A stretch of 64,000 nucleotides of DNA from Pseudolysobacter sp964466115 (GTDB lineage Bacteria; Pseudomonadota; Gammaproteobacteria; Xanthomonadales; Rhodanobacteraceae), in contig CAYXMH010000004.1 of assembly GCA_964466115.1 (NCBI GenBank), positions 93,483-157,482 on the forward strand, in the 5' to 3' direction. Position numbers and translations under genes: made by a program. Of this stretch, positions 43,804-52,630 are shown one piece after another (positions within the stretch are counted from its first letter, which is position 1; each line of letters starts with the position of its first letter). The notes under the pieces are model-generated. The model did no database searches. It was given only the letters and a program-made list of their open reading frames with translations, and was not told the origin of the DNA.

Positions 43804-44526
43804 ATGATCACTCTGTACACTTTTGGGCCGGCCTTCGGGCTTCCCGACCCCAGCCCCTTCGTGACCAAGGCCGAGATGCTACTCAAGTTGGCCGGCCTTC
43901 CCTATCGCACCAATACCAGCGGCTTTCGCCGCGCACCCAAAGGGAAACTGCCGTACATCGAAGACGAGGGAGTGATCGTGCCCGACTCGACGTTTATCCG
44001 CTGGCACATCGAAAAAAAATATGGCTTTGATTTTGATCAGGGCTTATCGGAGGCGGAGCGCGGCCATGCTTGGGCAATCGAAAAACTGCTGGAGGATCAT
44101 CTTTATTGGGCGGTGGTCGAGGCACGCTGGCTGGATGATGCCAATTTTGCCAAAGGCCCGGCAAATTTCTTTCGCAATGTACCCTGGCCGATGCGGTCTT
44201 TCGTGAAGGCGATGGTTCGCAGCAAAGTAGCCAAAGCGTTAAAAGCGCACGGCATCGGGCGACATAACCAACAAGAGATCATCGCGCTTGCAACCAAAGA
44301 TATCGAATCGATCGCTGCCGTTCTCGGTGAGAAACCATTTTTGATGGGGTCTAAACCGTGTGGTGCTGATGCAACCCTATTTGCGTTTACCGCTGGTTTG
44401 TTGTGTGCACGCTTCGACACGCCGACCCGATCGGTAGCGCAAACCCATCCCAATCTGGTTGCCTATGCCGATCGTATGTTGAAGCAATATTTTCCGGATT
44501 TTGCTACCGAACAGAAACCAAACTAA
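43804..44526 (+). CDS. GST-like protein (Tom37/metaxin type)
   Basis: 240 residues. Thioredoxin-like N-domain with VTKAEMLLKLAGLPY and KGKLPYIEDEGVIVPDST (the Pro-x-x-x-x-x-x-Asp/Ser part of the GSH site), then an all-alpha C-domain ending CGADATLFAFTAGLLCARFD. This matches the failed-axon-connections/metaxin-like GST branch, whose bacterial members lack assigned substrates. Same strand as msrA, 34 bp behind it; both suggest redox protection. Confidence 0.85.
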   Translation: MITLYTFGPAFGLPDPSPFVTKAEMLLKLAGLPYRTNTSGFRRAPKGKLPYIEDEGVIVPDSTFIRWHIEKKYGFDFDQGLSEAERGHAWAIEKLLEDHLYWAVVEARWLDDANFAKGPANFFRNVPWPMRSFVKAMVRSKVAKALKAHGIGRHNQQEIIALATKDIESIAAVLGEKPFLMGSKPCGADATLFAFTAGLLCARFDTPTRSVAQTHPNLVAYADRMLKQYFPDFATEQKPN

Positions 44527-44800
44527 TATTTTAAAAAGTGGGTAAAAAAAATGTCCGCTTTGGCATATTAACCCTTATGCCAGAACTCTGGCTAACGATA
44601 CCATTTATCGTTCCCATTCTTGTACTACCGGCACATTTGCGCCAACCTCGAAAATCACGAACTTATCGGTTCGTGATAGGCGTTGAATCAATCAGGGTAA
44701 GGCGCGCTAATTCGCAATTAGCGAATAACAATGTTGTTGACCTTAAAGTCCACCCAACGCTGAATAACCATTCCATCTCTGAAATACGGATGACTACCTA
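44527..44800. other. Intergenic region before the beta-barrel gene
   Basis: 274 bp, AT-rich. A short open frame lies here but has no ribosome site and unlikely composition. The stretch probably holds the promoter of the outer-membrane protein. No repeat or hairpin stands out. Confidence 0.4.
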
Positions 44801-45505
44801 ATGAAACTCAAAATGACCTATAAACATGCGCTTCTCGCCACTTTGTTCGCTTCTCCAATCCTCGCCCATGCTGAAACGGGATTTTATTTAGGCGGCGGTA
44901 TTGGCGGATCGAACTTCTCCGGCGATATAGGGCACCAGATCAGGACTGCCTATCAAGGTTTTCCGAGTGCCGTCGTTACCAGCGCCGAGCTTTCCGATAA
45001 TTCCGATACCGCTTACAAGCTGTTCGGCGGTTACCACTTTCTACCTTGGCTTGCGCTCGAAGTAAGCTGGGTGGATCTCGGGGAGGCGAAATCGTTTTAC
45101 CAAACCACGCAGCTGACTTCGCATCCGGATATTACCGGCCGCTATCGCTTGCATGGCGTATCGGCAGCACTCGCAGCCGAATACCCATTGACTGATCGTT
45201 TTGCGGTGACGGCGCGCGCCGGCCTGTTGGCTTCGCGGCTTAAGTACGACGAGAGCGGCCCAGTGAATCTGGAAACCACGGGTTCCGATCTCACCCATCA
45301 CTTTTCAGCGAATACCGAAAGCCAAACCCGGCCGATGATCGGTTTAGGGTTCAGCTTTACCCCGGCATCGCGCTGGGAATTTAGGCTCGATTGGGATCGC
45401 TACCTTGGTATCGGCACACGATTTGATCTAAGTGCGGATCAGAATGGGCGTTTTGATCATGTGGACCAGTACACGATCAATGCGATGTATCACTTTGGCG
45501 AGTAA
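44801..45505 (+). CDS. Outer-membrane beta-barrel protein
   Basis: 234 residues. Signal peptide ends ILAHA. The rest shows alternating strands of an eight-stranded barrel: GFYLGGGIGGSNFSGD, TAYKLFGGYHFLPWLALEVS, YRLHGVSAALAAEYPL, FAVTARAGLLASRLKYD, GLGFSFTPASRWEFRLDWDRY and a C-terminal strand YTINAMYHFGE. Like the OmpA-transmembrane/OmpW-type porin-like family; the last residue is not an aromatic one. Function unknown. A terminator lies 25 bp after the stop. Confidence 0.8.
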   Translation: MKLKMTYKHALLATLFASPILAHAETGFYLGGGIGGSNFSGDIGHQIRTAYQGFPSAVVTSAELSDNSDTAYKLFGGYHFLPWLALEVSWVDLGEAKSFYQTTQLTSHPDITGRYRLHGVSAALAAEYPLTDRFAVTARAGLLASRLKYDESGPVNLETTGSDLTHHFSANTESQTRPMIGLGFSFTPASRWEFRLDWDRYLGIGTRFDLSADQNGRFDHVDQYTINAMYHFGE

Positions 45506-45530
45506 TTAGCGCTGGCGAAAAATCAGCGGC

Positions 45531-45572
45531 AATAAAAAAAGCCTGCTAGCGAATTTCTGGCAGGCTTTTTAT
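45531..45572. terminator. Bidirectional terminator between the barrel gene and the peptide gene
   Basis: AAAAAAA + GCCTGCTAG / CTGGCAGGC + TTTTT gives a stem with A-run on one side and T-run on the other, placed between two convergent genes, so it can end transcripts from both strands. Confidence 0.88.
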
Positions 45573-45597
45573 TTTCCCTGATGGAAAACAGATGAGT

Positions 45598-45861
45598 TTA
45601 AGGAAAACCCGGTCCCACGGGTTTTACCGGTAGCACAGGCTCCGGAGTTGGCGGCCCAAAAATCCATCCCGGGTTCCACCAATCGCGGCCACCGCCGCCA
45701 ATTCCAATACTTGGACTGCCATCCAGGCCAATTCCCACAAACGGACTACCGTCATTACCTACTCCTCCAAATGGATTATCGGGCGCTGCCGGTTCTGGCA
45801 ACGGATAACCCCCTCCCGCCACCGCATGCAATTCTGCGGTATTCAATTTTCGAATAGTCAT
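45598..45861 (-). CDS. Gly/Pro-rich peptide precursor with double-glycine leader
   Basis: 87 residues. The N-terminus MTIRKLNTAELHAVAGG is a double-glycine leader of the kind cleaved by C39-type peptidase-transporters (E-L-x-x-V-x-G-G). The remaining 70 residues hold two near-identical blocks, NDGSPFVGIG and LDGSPSIGIG, a WWNPGW patch and a Pro-rich tail (PTPEPVLPVKPVGPGFP). No Cys, so no disulfide or lanthionine type. Start at 45861 is set by AAGGAGAAAGAGGA; a longer frame to 45906 lacks a site. No transporter, immunity or modification gene is nearby in the window. Best guess: an exported bacteriocin-like or signalling peptide; a chance leader-like start cannot be excluded. Confidence 0.7.
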   Translation of the reverse strand: MTIRKLNTAELHAVAGGGYPLPEPAAPDNPFGGVGNDGSPFVGIGLDGSPSIGIGGGGRDWWNPGWIFGPPTPEPVLPVKPVGPGFP

Positions 45862-46044
45862 TCCTCTTTCTCCTTCAGTGAAACTCTGAAATACCTGATT
45901 TCGCAATGAACGAATGCAAGAAACGCAAACGCCCAGTAATAAGTGCGAAAAACCGAGAAGAAAGCGGACAATTTTCTGGTTAATTCTGGCGGAATCGGCA
46001 GAGTAATGAGATTGTTGAAGACACAGCCTAACAGTTGATACCGA

Positions 46045-46836
46045 TTAACCGCACTTTGAATAACCGCAATTCAGGCAGGTGGCGCACCCGTCCATCAAAA
46101 TAACCGCTTTGGCTTGGCATTTGGTGCAAAAGCTAGCGGAGGTGGGGAACGATTCAGCCGTGACGCTGGCGGCGTTAATTGCATTTTGGTTTTCGTCGAT
46201 CCCGGCAGGATTGGAATGGGCTTCCTGCGAATCTACGGTGCGCGATTTAGCGTTTTTTTTTACCCGCGATTCGTAAGCCGTGCGCTTTTCAGCGATCATC
46301 TTTTTCTGCTCGGCCGGCATGTCCGGATCGTGCATCATGCCAATCATCTTAAGATGCGCTTCGACCACCGCACCAAGCTCAGCGACGATCGAATTCATGT
46401 ACACGCCGCCGGCTTTAAAATAGCCGCCACGCGGATCGAACACCGCTTTTAATTCCTCGACCAGAAAGGTTACATCGCCGCCTTTTCTGAACACCGCCGA
46501 CATGATCCGCGTTAGCGCCACGATCCATTGAAAGTGATCCATGTTTTTGGAATTGATGAAGATCTCGAACGGGCGGCGCAATTCGTACTCGGTGCCCTGA
46601 TTAAGCACGATGTCGTTGATCGTGACATACAGCGCATGCTCAAACAGCGGCGATTTGATCTTATACGTGGCGCCGACGAGCACATCCGGACGCTCGACTT
46701 TTTCATGCATCTGGATGACTTCAGCCGAGGCAATGGCCGGGGTTTCGCTCGCCCCAGGTGAGCCTGGCGTTGCCGCAGGTTTGGTTCTGTCGTCTACGCT
46801 GTAACTCTTGATCTTCTTGCTGATCTTGATGGTCAT
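46045..46836 (-). CDS. nrdJb: Class II ribonucleotide reductase, C-terminal subunit NrdJb
   Basis: 263 residues. Carries the TSCPD-type domain (YKIKSPLFEHALYVTINDI, FINSKNMDHFQWIVALTRIM, FLVEELKAVFDPRGGYFKAG) and at the end the redox/zinc tail with FCTKCQ and GCATCLNCGYSKCG that serves the catalytic subunit. This is the part that in single-chain NrdJ follows the barrel; in Pseudomonas the enzyme is also split in NrdJa and NrdJb. AGGAGCGCGGTCACA precedes the ATG at 46836. Here it is parted from nrdJa by the H1-like gene but lies on the same strand, all within one likely operon. Confidence 0.9.
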   Translation of the reverse strand: MTIKISKKIKSYSVDDRTKPAATPGSPGASETPAIASAEVIQMHEKVERPDVLVGATYKIKSPLFEHALYVTINDIVLNQGTEYELRRPFEIFINSKNMDHFQWIVALTRIMSAVFRKGGDVTFLVEELKAVFDPRGGYFKAGGVYMNSIVAELGAVVEAHLKMIGMMHDPDMPAEQKKMIAEKRTAYESRVKKNAKSRTVDSQEAHSNPAGIDENQNAINAASVTAESFPTSASFCTKCQAKAVILMDGCATCLNCGYSKCG

Positions 46837-46943
46837 TGTGACCGCGCTCCTATCTCGAAGTGGCGCCAAGCGCCCGCCTTAGCGGCGAGGGCTTGTTGTG
46901 TATTGCGCGTTACGCATACGAACGAATAAGGACAACCGATTGG

Positions 46944-47507
46944 CTATCTGCGCTTGCCGGCTTTCTTCGTGGCTTTACGTACTGGCTTTTTCTTTACCGC
47001 TTTTTTCACCGCGCTTTTTTTCACGCTGGCTTTCTTAGCCGGTTTTTTCACCACTTTTTTCTTTACCGCTTTCTTCACCGCCTTCTTAACGGCCTTTTTC
47101 GCGGGGACTTTCTTCTTGGCCAATGGTTTTTTAGCCGCTTTGCTGATCGCTTTTTTCTTGGCGGTTTTCTTAACGACTTTCTTTGCGGCGGCTTTCTTTT
47201 TCACGGTTTTCTTCGCCGCGGCTTTCTTAACCGCTTTTTTTGCGGGTTTGGGTTTGGCCGCCGCCGGCTTCGCTTTACCGATGGCCTGCTTCGCTACATC
47301 AATCTGCTTCGCCACCGCCTGCTGCACCGCCGCCGCATTTTGTTTAACCACATTGGTCGCACCCTGCATAGCCGTCTGCATGCTGCTGACCGCCGCTTCG
47401 GTTTTCTGCATAACCGCGCTGCCTACTTGCTGCGCGGTTTCTTTCATTGTATCGACCACATGGGCCAAGGTTTCGCTCATCGTGTTGGTGTTGTTTTCGG
47501 GTTGCAT
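46944..47507 (-). CDS. Histone H1-like, Lys/Ala-rich protein with phasin-like N-terminus
   Basis: 187 residues. Residues 1-75 are helical, Gln/Ala/Val-rich (VDTMKETAQQVGSAVMQK...), reminiscent of phasin or apolipoprotein-type helices. Residues 80-187 are built from KKA/KKAVKK repeats like AlgP, PhaF and bacterial H1-like proteins that bind DNA. So it may link nucleoid or granule binding to deoxynucleotide supply; inference only. The ribosome site is GGAGATCAAAGTT. It lies between nrdJa (33 bp) and nrdJb (107 bp) on the same strand. Low-complexity sequence makes homology calls weak. Confidence 0.8.
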   Translation of the reverse strand: MQPENNTNTMSETLAHVVDTMKETAQQVGSAVMQKTEAAVSSMQTAMQGATNVVKQNAAAVQQAVAKQIDVAKQAIGKAKPAAAKPKPAKKAVKKAAAKKTVKKKAAAKKVVKKTAKKKAISKAAKKPLAKKKVPAKKAVKKAVKKAVKKKVVKKPAKKASVKKSAVKKAVKKKPVRKATKKAGKRR

Positions 47508-47539
47508 AACTTTGATCTCCAGGGGGTTCGCTTCGACGC

Positions 47540-49687
47540 CTAGAACTTACCGTAATACCCTTCTTTCAGCGCGTCAAATAAATTCGCAGCAGTATGGATC
47601 TCGCCATCGTACTCGATCTCTTCGTTACCCTTAGCCTCAACCAGAGATCCATCTTCCAACTCAAAGCGATATAAGGTGTTTTCAAGGTCGGTTTCCTTCA
47701 CCAACACACCCTGGAAGGCGGCCGGATTGAAGCGAAACGTCGTGCAGCCTTTGAGGCCCTGCTTGTACGCGTAGCGGTAAATGTCCTTGAAATCCTCAAA
47801 CGGATAGTCGGTCGGGACATTCGCGGTTTTTGAGATCGACGAATCGACCCAACGTTGCGCCGCGGCCTGGATATCGACGTGCTCTTTCGGGGTAATGTCG
47901 TCGGCGGAAACGAAGTACTCGGGCAATTTCTGCTCGGGCTGCTCGGAAAACGGCATCGCTTGCGCATTAATGCGCTCGCGATACGCTAAGAGCTCGTAGC
48001 TGAACACTTCGACTTTTTCCTTGGATTTCTTACCCTCGCGAATCACATTGCGCGAATAATGATGCGCAAAGCTGGGTTCAATGCCATTGCTGGCGTTGTT
48101 GGCCAGCGACAATGAAATCGTGCCGGTCGGCGCGATGGAGCTGTGGTGGGTAAAGCGTGCGCCCACTTGCGCCAATTCGTTGACCAAGTCCGGCGCCACT
48201 TCCGCTACGCGCTGCATATAACGCGAATACTTCGCGTGCAGAACGCTGCCTAAAATTTTCTGCCCCACCTTATAGCCATCGGCAACCATTTCCGGCCGCT
48301 TGCGCAACAATTCTTGGGTCACCTGGAATGATTGCTGCATGATCGGCGCCGGGCCTTTTTCCTTAGCCAAGGCCAAGGCCACTTCCCAACCGGCCAACGC
48401 CATTTCGCGCGCCACTTCCTCGGTGAACTGGCAAGCGGCTGCCGAGCCGTAACGCATCTTAAGCAGGGTAATCGTCGAGCCAAGCCCCAGAAAACCCATA
48501 CCGTGGCGGCGCTTGTGCAAAATCTCATCGCGTTGCCGCGTCAACGGCAAGCCATTGATCTCGACCACGTTATCGAGCATGCGCGTGAACACACGTACGA
48601 CTTCGCGGTATTCGTCCCAATCAAAACGCGCTTTCGGCCCGAACGGATCGCGCACGAACGTGGTGAGATTGACCGAGCCGAGCAGGCAGGAGCCGTACGG
48701 CGGCAACGGCTGCTCCCCACACGGGTTGGTCGCGCGAATGTTCTCGCACCACCAGTTGTTGTTCATCTCATTGACGCGATCGATCAAGATAAACCCGGGC
48801 TCGGCGTAATCGTACGTCGAGGTCATGATCATGTCCCACAAATGCTTGGCGCGGACATGGCCATAGATTTTGCAGGCGACCAAACCGTCCTCGCGGGTGA
48901 CGTAGTTTTCGTGCGTTGGCCATTCGCGCCAAACGACTTGGGTGGGGTCGTTAAGGGCGATTTCGTTTTTTTCTTTCAAGTTGATCGGAAACACCAAGCG
49001 CCAATCCGCATCGGCTTCGACCGCCTGCATAAAATCATCGGTGATCAGCAAACTTAAATTGAACTGGCGCAAGCGACCGTCTTCGCGTTTGGCGCGGATG
49101 AAATCCTTTACATCGGGATGAACGACATCAAAGGTGCCCATCTGCGCGCCGCGCCGGCCACCGGCTGAGCTGACGGTAAAGCACATCTTGTCGTAAATAT
49201 CCATAAAGGACATAGGACCAGAAGTATACGCACCCGCGCCTGACACATAAGCGCCGCGCGGGCGCAGCGTCGAAAACTCATAGCCGATGCCGCAACCGGC
49301 CTTCAATGTCAGCCCGGCTTCGTGCACTTTTTCCAAAATATCGTCCATCGAATCGACAATCGTGCCCGAGACCGTGCAATTGATCGTTGAGGTGGCCGGT
49401 TTGTGCTCCAACGCACCGGCATTCGATGTCACGCGCCCGGCCGGGATCGCGCCGCGGCGCAACGCCCACAGGAAGCGCTCGTTCCAATAAGCCACTTTTT
49501 CGGGCGTAGTTTCGCACTCCGCCAGGGCCTTGGCCACGCGCTTGTAGGTGTCATCGATGCTGGCATCCACCGGCTCGCCGGTCTTGGCCTTTAATCGGTA
49601 TTTTTTATCCCAGATGTCGTACGAAGCGGGTTGCAGCGGAATTTCCACCGCGTCGCGTCCCAGGGCTTCAAGGCGCACCGTGCTCAT
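47540..49687 (-). CDS. nrdJa: Adenosylcobalamin-dependent ribonucleotide reductase, catalytic subunit NrdJa
   Basis: 715 residues. Reduces ribonucleotides to deoxyribonucleotides with adenosylcobalamin as radical source, so it works with or without oxygen. Seen: STINCTVSGTIVDSMDDI with the first active-site Cys, AGCGIGYEFSTLRPRGA, SAGGRRGAQMGTFDV, RATNPCGEQPLPPYGSC with the thiyl Cys and Glu, and APTGTISLSLANNASNGIEPS. Start ATG is set by GGAGGTAAAAGC. The small upstream ORF ends in the same ATGA. The domain stops at about where single-chain NrdJ continues into TSCPD, which is here the separate NrdJb. Depends on cobalamin uptake (riboswitch-btuB at 57 kb). Confidence 0.95.
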   Translation of the reverse strand: MSTVRLEALGRDAVEIPLQPASYDIWDKKYRLKAKTGEPVDASIDDTYKRVAKALAECETTPEKVAYWNERFLWALRRGAIPAGRVTSNAGALEHKPATSTINCTVSGTIVDSMDDILEKVHEAGLTLKAGCGIGYEFSTLRPRGAYVSGAGAYTSGPMSFMDIYDKMCFTVSSAGGRRGAQMGTFDVVHPDVKDFIRAKREDGRLRQFNLSLLITDDFMQAVEADADWRLVFPINLKEKNEIALNDPTQVVWREWPTHENYVTREDGLVACKIYGHVRAKHLWDMIMTSTYDYAEPGFILIDRVNEMNNNWWCENIRATNPCGEQPLPPYGSCLLGSVNLTTFVRDPFGPKARFDWDEYREVVRVFTRMLDNVVEINGLPLTRQRDEILHKRRHGMGFLGLGSTITLLKMRYGSAAACQFTEEVAREMALAGWEVALALAKEKGPAPIMQQSFQVTQELLRKRPEMVADGYKVGQKILGSVLHAKYSRYMQRVAEVAPDLVNELAQVGARFTHHSSIAPTGTISLSLANNASNGIEPSFAHHYSRNVIREGKKSKEKVEVFSYELLAYRERINAQAMPFSEQPEQKLPEYFVSADDITPKEHVDIQAAAQRWVDSSISKTANVPTDYPFEDFKDIYRYAYKQGLKGCTTFRFNPAAFQGVLVKETDLENTLYRFELEDGSLVEAKGNEEIEYDGEIHTAANLFDALKEGYYGKF

Positions 49688-49827
49688 GCTTTTACCTCCT
49701 GAACCGTCACCATTACTGGTCTGCCATTAACCAAGACAACCAGAACCATTCCGTCGTTGACCTTTAAAGCTTTAACGAAGAAACAGCGACCCCAAGACCA
49801 CCCCCAGTATTTCAGTGAGCGCATCAT
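49684..49827 (-). CDS. Possible small protein coupled to nrdJa
   Basis: 47 residues from the ATG at 49827 (MMRSLKYWGWSWGRCFF...), ending VTVQEVKA, with its TGA overlapping the nrdJa ATG (ATGA). The frame stays open to a TTG at 49932 (82 residues). The C-terminal half (ALKVNDGMVLVVLVNGRPVM) reads as a beta-strand pair. The strict stop-start overlap and the GGAGGT inside its last codons suggest real translation or a leader peptide; no family is recognised and the ribosome site is weak. Confidence 0.45.
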   Translation of the reverse strand: MMRSLKYWGWSWGRCFFVKALKVNDGMVLVVLVNGRPVMVTVQEVKA

Positions 49828-50138
49828 TCGTTCGGCATCGCTGGCGAGTACGGTCTGCAACCTACTGAAAATCACCTTGGGATGAACCAACTCATCTAAA
49901 CCCAATATTTTGGGTTTTCCCCGGACAAGCAATCACAAGATGTAGTGTTGCGACTCGAGTAAAATTACGCCTTGATTTTCCCGATGTCAAAGGATTTTTT
50001 TTCTTTATGACACGGATAAAAACTTGTTTCGGGAAATCAAAGGCTTCTCTTAATTCTGTAACGATCAGCCTATGAACTGGAAACCGAGTGCCATAATTAC
50101 GGTCTGTGCATCGGCTTTTATCGCTTAGGAAACCCGTC
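49828..50138. promoter_or_regulatory. Divergent region nrdJ operon / deg protease
   Basis: 311 bp without a firm gene (a TTG-started extension of the small ORF reaches 49932). AT-rich between 49960 and 50060. It must carry promoters for both sides. I looked for a B12-box or NrdR-like repeat and saw none I trust. Confidence 0.4.
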
Positions 50139-51500
50139 ATGCTGCGAGCATCCTTACTCAACACCTTTATCAGCCTGTTCGTGGTGTGCCCGATGGCAAC
50201 CCAGGCCGCACTGCCAAGCAGTGTCGATGGCCAAACCGTACCATCGCTGGCCCCCATGCTCGAACACGTCACCCCAGCGGTGGTCAACATCAACAGCAAA
50301 ACGCACGTTCGGATTCGAAATCCGTTGGCCGATGATCCGTTATTCCGGCATTTTTTTGGGCTACAGAACGCCCCGCAAGAGCGCATCGAACAATCGCTCG
50401 GCTCCGGCGTCATCATCGATGCCGCCAAAGGCTATGTACTGACCAACAACCACGTCATTGAAGGTGCCGATGACATTGCCGTAACGCTACAGGACGGCCG
50501 CTCGCTGAAAGCCAAATTGGTCGGCAACGATCCCGACACCGACGTGGCCGTGATCCAAATTCCGGCCGACCATCTCAACGCGCTGGCTTTGGCCGATTCG
50601 GGTCGGCTGCGCGTGGGTGATTTCGTTGTTGCGGTGGGCAATCCATTCGGCTTGGGGCAAACCGTGACATCGGGTATCGTCAGCGCGCTCGGCCGCAGCG
50701 GGTTGCGCGGTTTGGGCTATCAGAACTTCATTCAAACCGATGCTTCGATCAATCCCGGCAATTCGGGCGGTGCGCTGGTGAATTTGCGCGGTGAACTGGT
50801 CGGTATCAACTCCGCCATTTACTCGCCTTCCGGCGGCAATGTCGGCATTGGCTTTGCGATTCCCGCGAACCTAGCCGGGCAAGTCATGCAGCAATTGATC
50901 AGCACCGGCACCGTCAAGCGCGGCACACTCGGAATTGAGACGCAAGATTTAACTCCAGAGATCGCGCAACTTTTGGAAACCCCTCCCGGCAAAGGCGCGG
51001 TGGTAACGCGCGTGCAAACCAACTCGCCCGCCGATAGCGCCGGCTTAAAGCCCGGCGACGTGGTGCTTGAGGTAAACGGAAAACCGGTGCAAAACGACCA
51101 AGATCTGCGCAACAGCGAAGGGCTGCTGCCCATTGGGGCGCCCGTGGAGCTTAAGCTGCAACGCGAAGGCAAGCCATTGACACTCAGCATGCGTTTGGCG
51201 GCCGAACAATTGGCAACGATCAGCGGTGACAAACTCGATCCCCGCTTGGATGGCGCCGAATTTGCGGACATTGGCGAGCGTCAACGTCGTGAGGGCCTGG
51301 CCGGAGCTCAGATTACACGTGTTGCCGCAGGAAGCCGCGCCGCAACCAATGGACTAAAAGCCGGCGATGTGATTATTGCGATCAACCAAGTCACGCTGGG
51401 CAACGTACGCGACCTGCGCCAATTCCTTGAGCGCCACCCTCGGCAAATGCTGCTGTCGATCGTACGCGGCCGCAATGCGTTTCTCTTACAACTGGAGTAG
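50139..51500 (+). CDS. degQ: Deg-family periplasmic serine protease (DegP/DegQ type)
   Basis: 453 residues. Signal peptide ends PMATQA. Trypsin-like domain with the triad: His in VLTNNHVIEG, Asp in NDPDTDVAVI, Ser in NPGNSGGALVN. Two PDZ domains follow (about 250-340, and 370-453 with ITRVAAGSRAATNGLKAGDVI). It degrades or holds misfolded envelope proteins. Length and the two PDZ domains fit DegQ/DegP; choice between them is open. TAGGAAACCCGTC precedes the ATG. Divergent from the nrdJ block. Confidence 0.93.
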   Translation: MLRASLLNTFISLFVVCPMATQAALPSSVDGQTVPSLAPMLEHVTPAVVNINSKTHVRIRNPLADDPLFRHFFGLQNAPQERIEQSLGSGVIIDAAKGYVLTNNHVIEGADDIAVTLQDGRSLKAKLVGNDPDTDVAVIQIPADHLNALALADSGRLRVGDFVVAVGNPFGLGQTVTSGIVSALGRSGLRGLGYQNFIQTDASINPGNSGGALVNLRGELVGINSAIYSPSGGNVGIGFAIPANLAGQVMQQLISTGTVKRGTLGIETQDLTPEIAQLLETPPGKGAVVTRVQTNSPADSAGLKPGDVVLEVNGKPVQNDQDLRNSEGLLPIGAPVELKLQREGKPLTLSMRLAAEQLATISGDKLDPRLDGAEFADIGERQRREGLAGAQITRVAAGSRAATNGLKAGDVIIAINQVTLGNVRDLRQFLERHPRQMLLSIVRGRNAFLLQLE

Positions 51501-51566
51501 ATCCGATCACAAAGTTCACCGCCCGCGCATGCTATTGTTGCAGCCCTATTTGCTTTGGATGTTAAC

Positions 51567-52619
51567 GTGAAATTGCACCCCAGGTTCCAAGTGCTACTAA
51601 TGATCTTCGCCGGCGCGGTATCCGCGCACGCTAACGAAAGCTTGGTCTGGCGCGGGGACCTCGCCACCGCGCGCGCCTTTGTTAGCGACTTGGCCAAGCA
51701 ATACGAAACGCCCCAGCATACAAAGTTCACTTTGCAACCGTTTAGCACCATTTCAGGCCTGGATGCGGTAAGCGGCGGCAGCGTTGATATGGCGGGTTCC
51801 GCGCGCCCGGCCATGCCCAATCGTTTAGAGGAAGCGGATTTAAGTTTTCATCCGATCGCCTACGACGCGCTGGTGGCCATCACATCGCCTAAGAATCCGG
51901 TTACCAACCTAAGCCTGAAACAATTGCGCGACATCTATTTGGGCAAACTCGTGAGCTGGAAGGATGTCGGCGGACCCGATATCGCGATCAACGTGTACGC
52001 GGTCGCCGGGCCATTGGACGGCATTGAATACAGCACCCGCTTATTGCTGTTTAAAAACGGCGATCAACGCGTCGCCGCGCCAAGGCTTTATATCAATACC
52101 GAAAAGCTGGAAGAGGGCATTACGCTGGATCCCGCGGGGCTTGGCTTAAGTTCCCTCTCGGGTGTCTACGCCAACAAACTGATCAAAGTTCTTACCGTTG
52201 AAGGGGTGGCTGCCAGCGGCGCCAGCATTGCCGATGGGCGCTATCCTTTGTCGGCACCGCTTTATTTGGTAACCCGCAACAACAGCGCGCGCAATGACGA
52301 ATCACAACGTTTTCTTGCATTTCTGGAAACCCCGAAAGCGCAAGAATTGATGCGTCGCCATCAGCTTCTGCCTTACGCGGCAATCGCGCAACCGGACCAG
52401 ATGCGGGCACAACAATTGGCCTACATCGATTCCCACCTCGCGGAATCGCCGATCGCCACGGCCGCAGAACCGAGTGAAACGCCGGTGTCGGCACCCAACG
52501 CCACGTTAGCCGCAAAAATTGCAATTGCCCCAACCGCACCATCCACGCAAGTGGCAAAAAAACGCGCTGAAAAAGCCAATGCCGCAAAATTGCAAAAAGC
52601 CGGCGACGGCGATCACTAA
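51567..52619 (+). CDS. PstS-like substrate-binding protein
   Basis: About 350 residues. Signal peptide ends AGAVSAHA. The mature part is a phosphate-binding-protein-like (PstS-type, PBP-like) domain: STISGLDAVSGGSVDMAGSA near the ligand loop, PIAYDALVAITSPKNPVTNL and LSLKQLRDIYLGKLVSWKDV are hallmarks of that family. The last 60 residues are a Lys/Ala/Pro/Thr-rich tail (KIAIAPTAPSTQVAKKRAEK). No pstCAB genes are beside it, so it may scavenge or sense anions. Start could be the GTG at 51567 or a TTG at 51555. Confidence 0.82.
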   Translation: MKLHPRFQVLLMIFAGAVSAHANESLVWRGDLATARAFVSDLAKQYETPQHTKFTLQPFSTISGLDAVSGGSVDMAGSARPAMPNRLEEADLSFHPIAYDALVAITSPKNPVTNLSLKQLRDIYLGKLVSWKDVGGPDIAINVYAVAGPLDGIEYSTRLLLFKNGDQRVAAPRLYINTEKLEEGITLDPAGLGLSSLSGVYANKLIKVLTVEGVAASGASIADGRYPLSAPLYLVTRNNSARNDESQRFLAFLETPKAQELMRRHQLLPYAAIAQPDQMRAQQLAYIDSHLAESPIATAAEPSETPVSAPNATLAAKIAIAPTAPSTQVAKKRAEKANAAKLQKAGDGDH

Positions 52620-52630
52620 TCGCTACCATT

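Noticed and set aside
44538..44801. 87-codon plus-strand frame before the beta-barrel gene
   Set aside because: No family, A-rich start region, no good ribosome site, and it fills the expected promoter region.
46860..47634. Long plus-strand frames opposite the H1-like gene, Phe/Leu-rich and hydrophobic
   Set aside because: They are the antisense of AAA/GCC codon repeats (KKA), which automatically read as Phe/Ala/Leu. No membrane protein family is recognisable.
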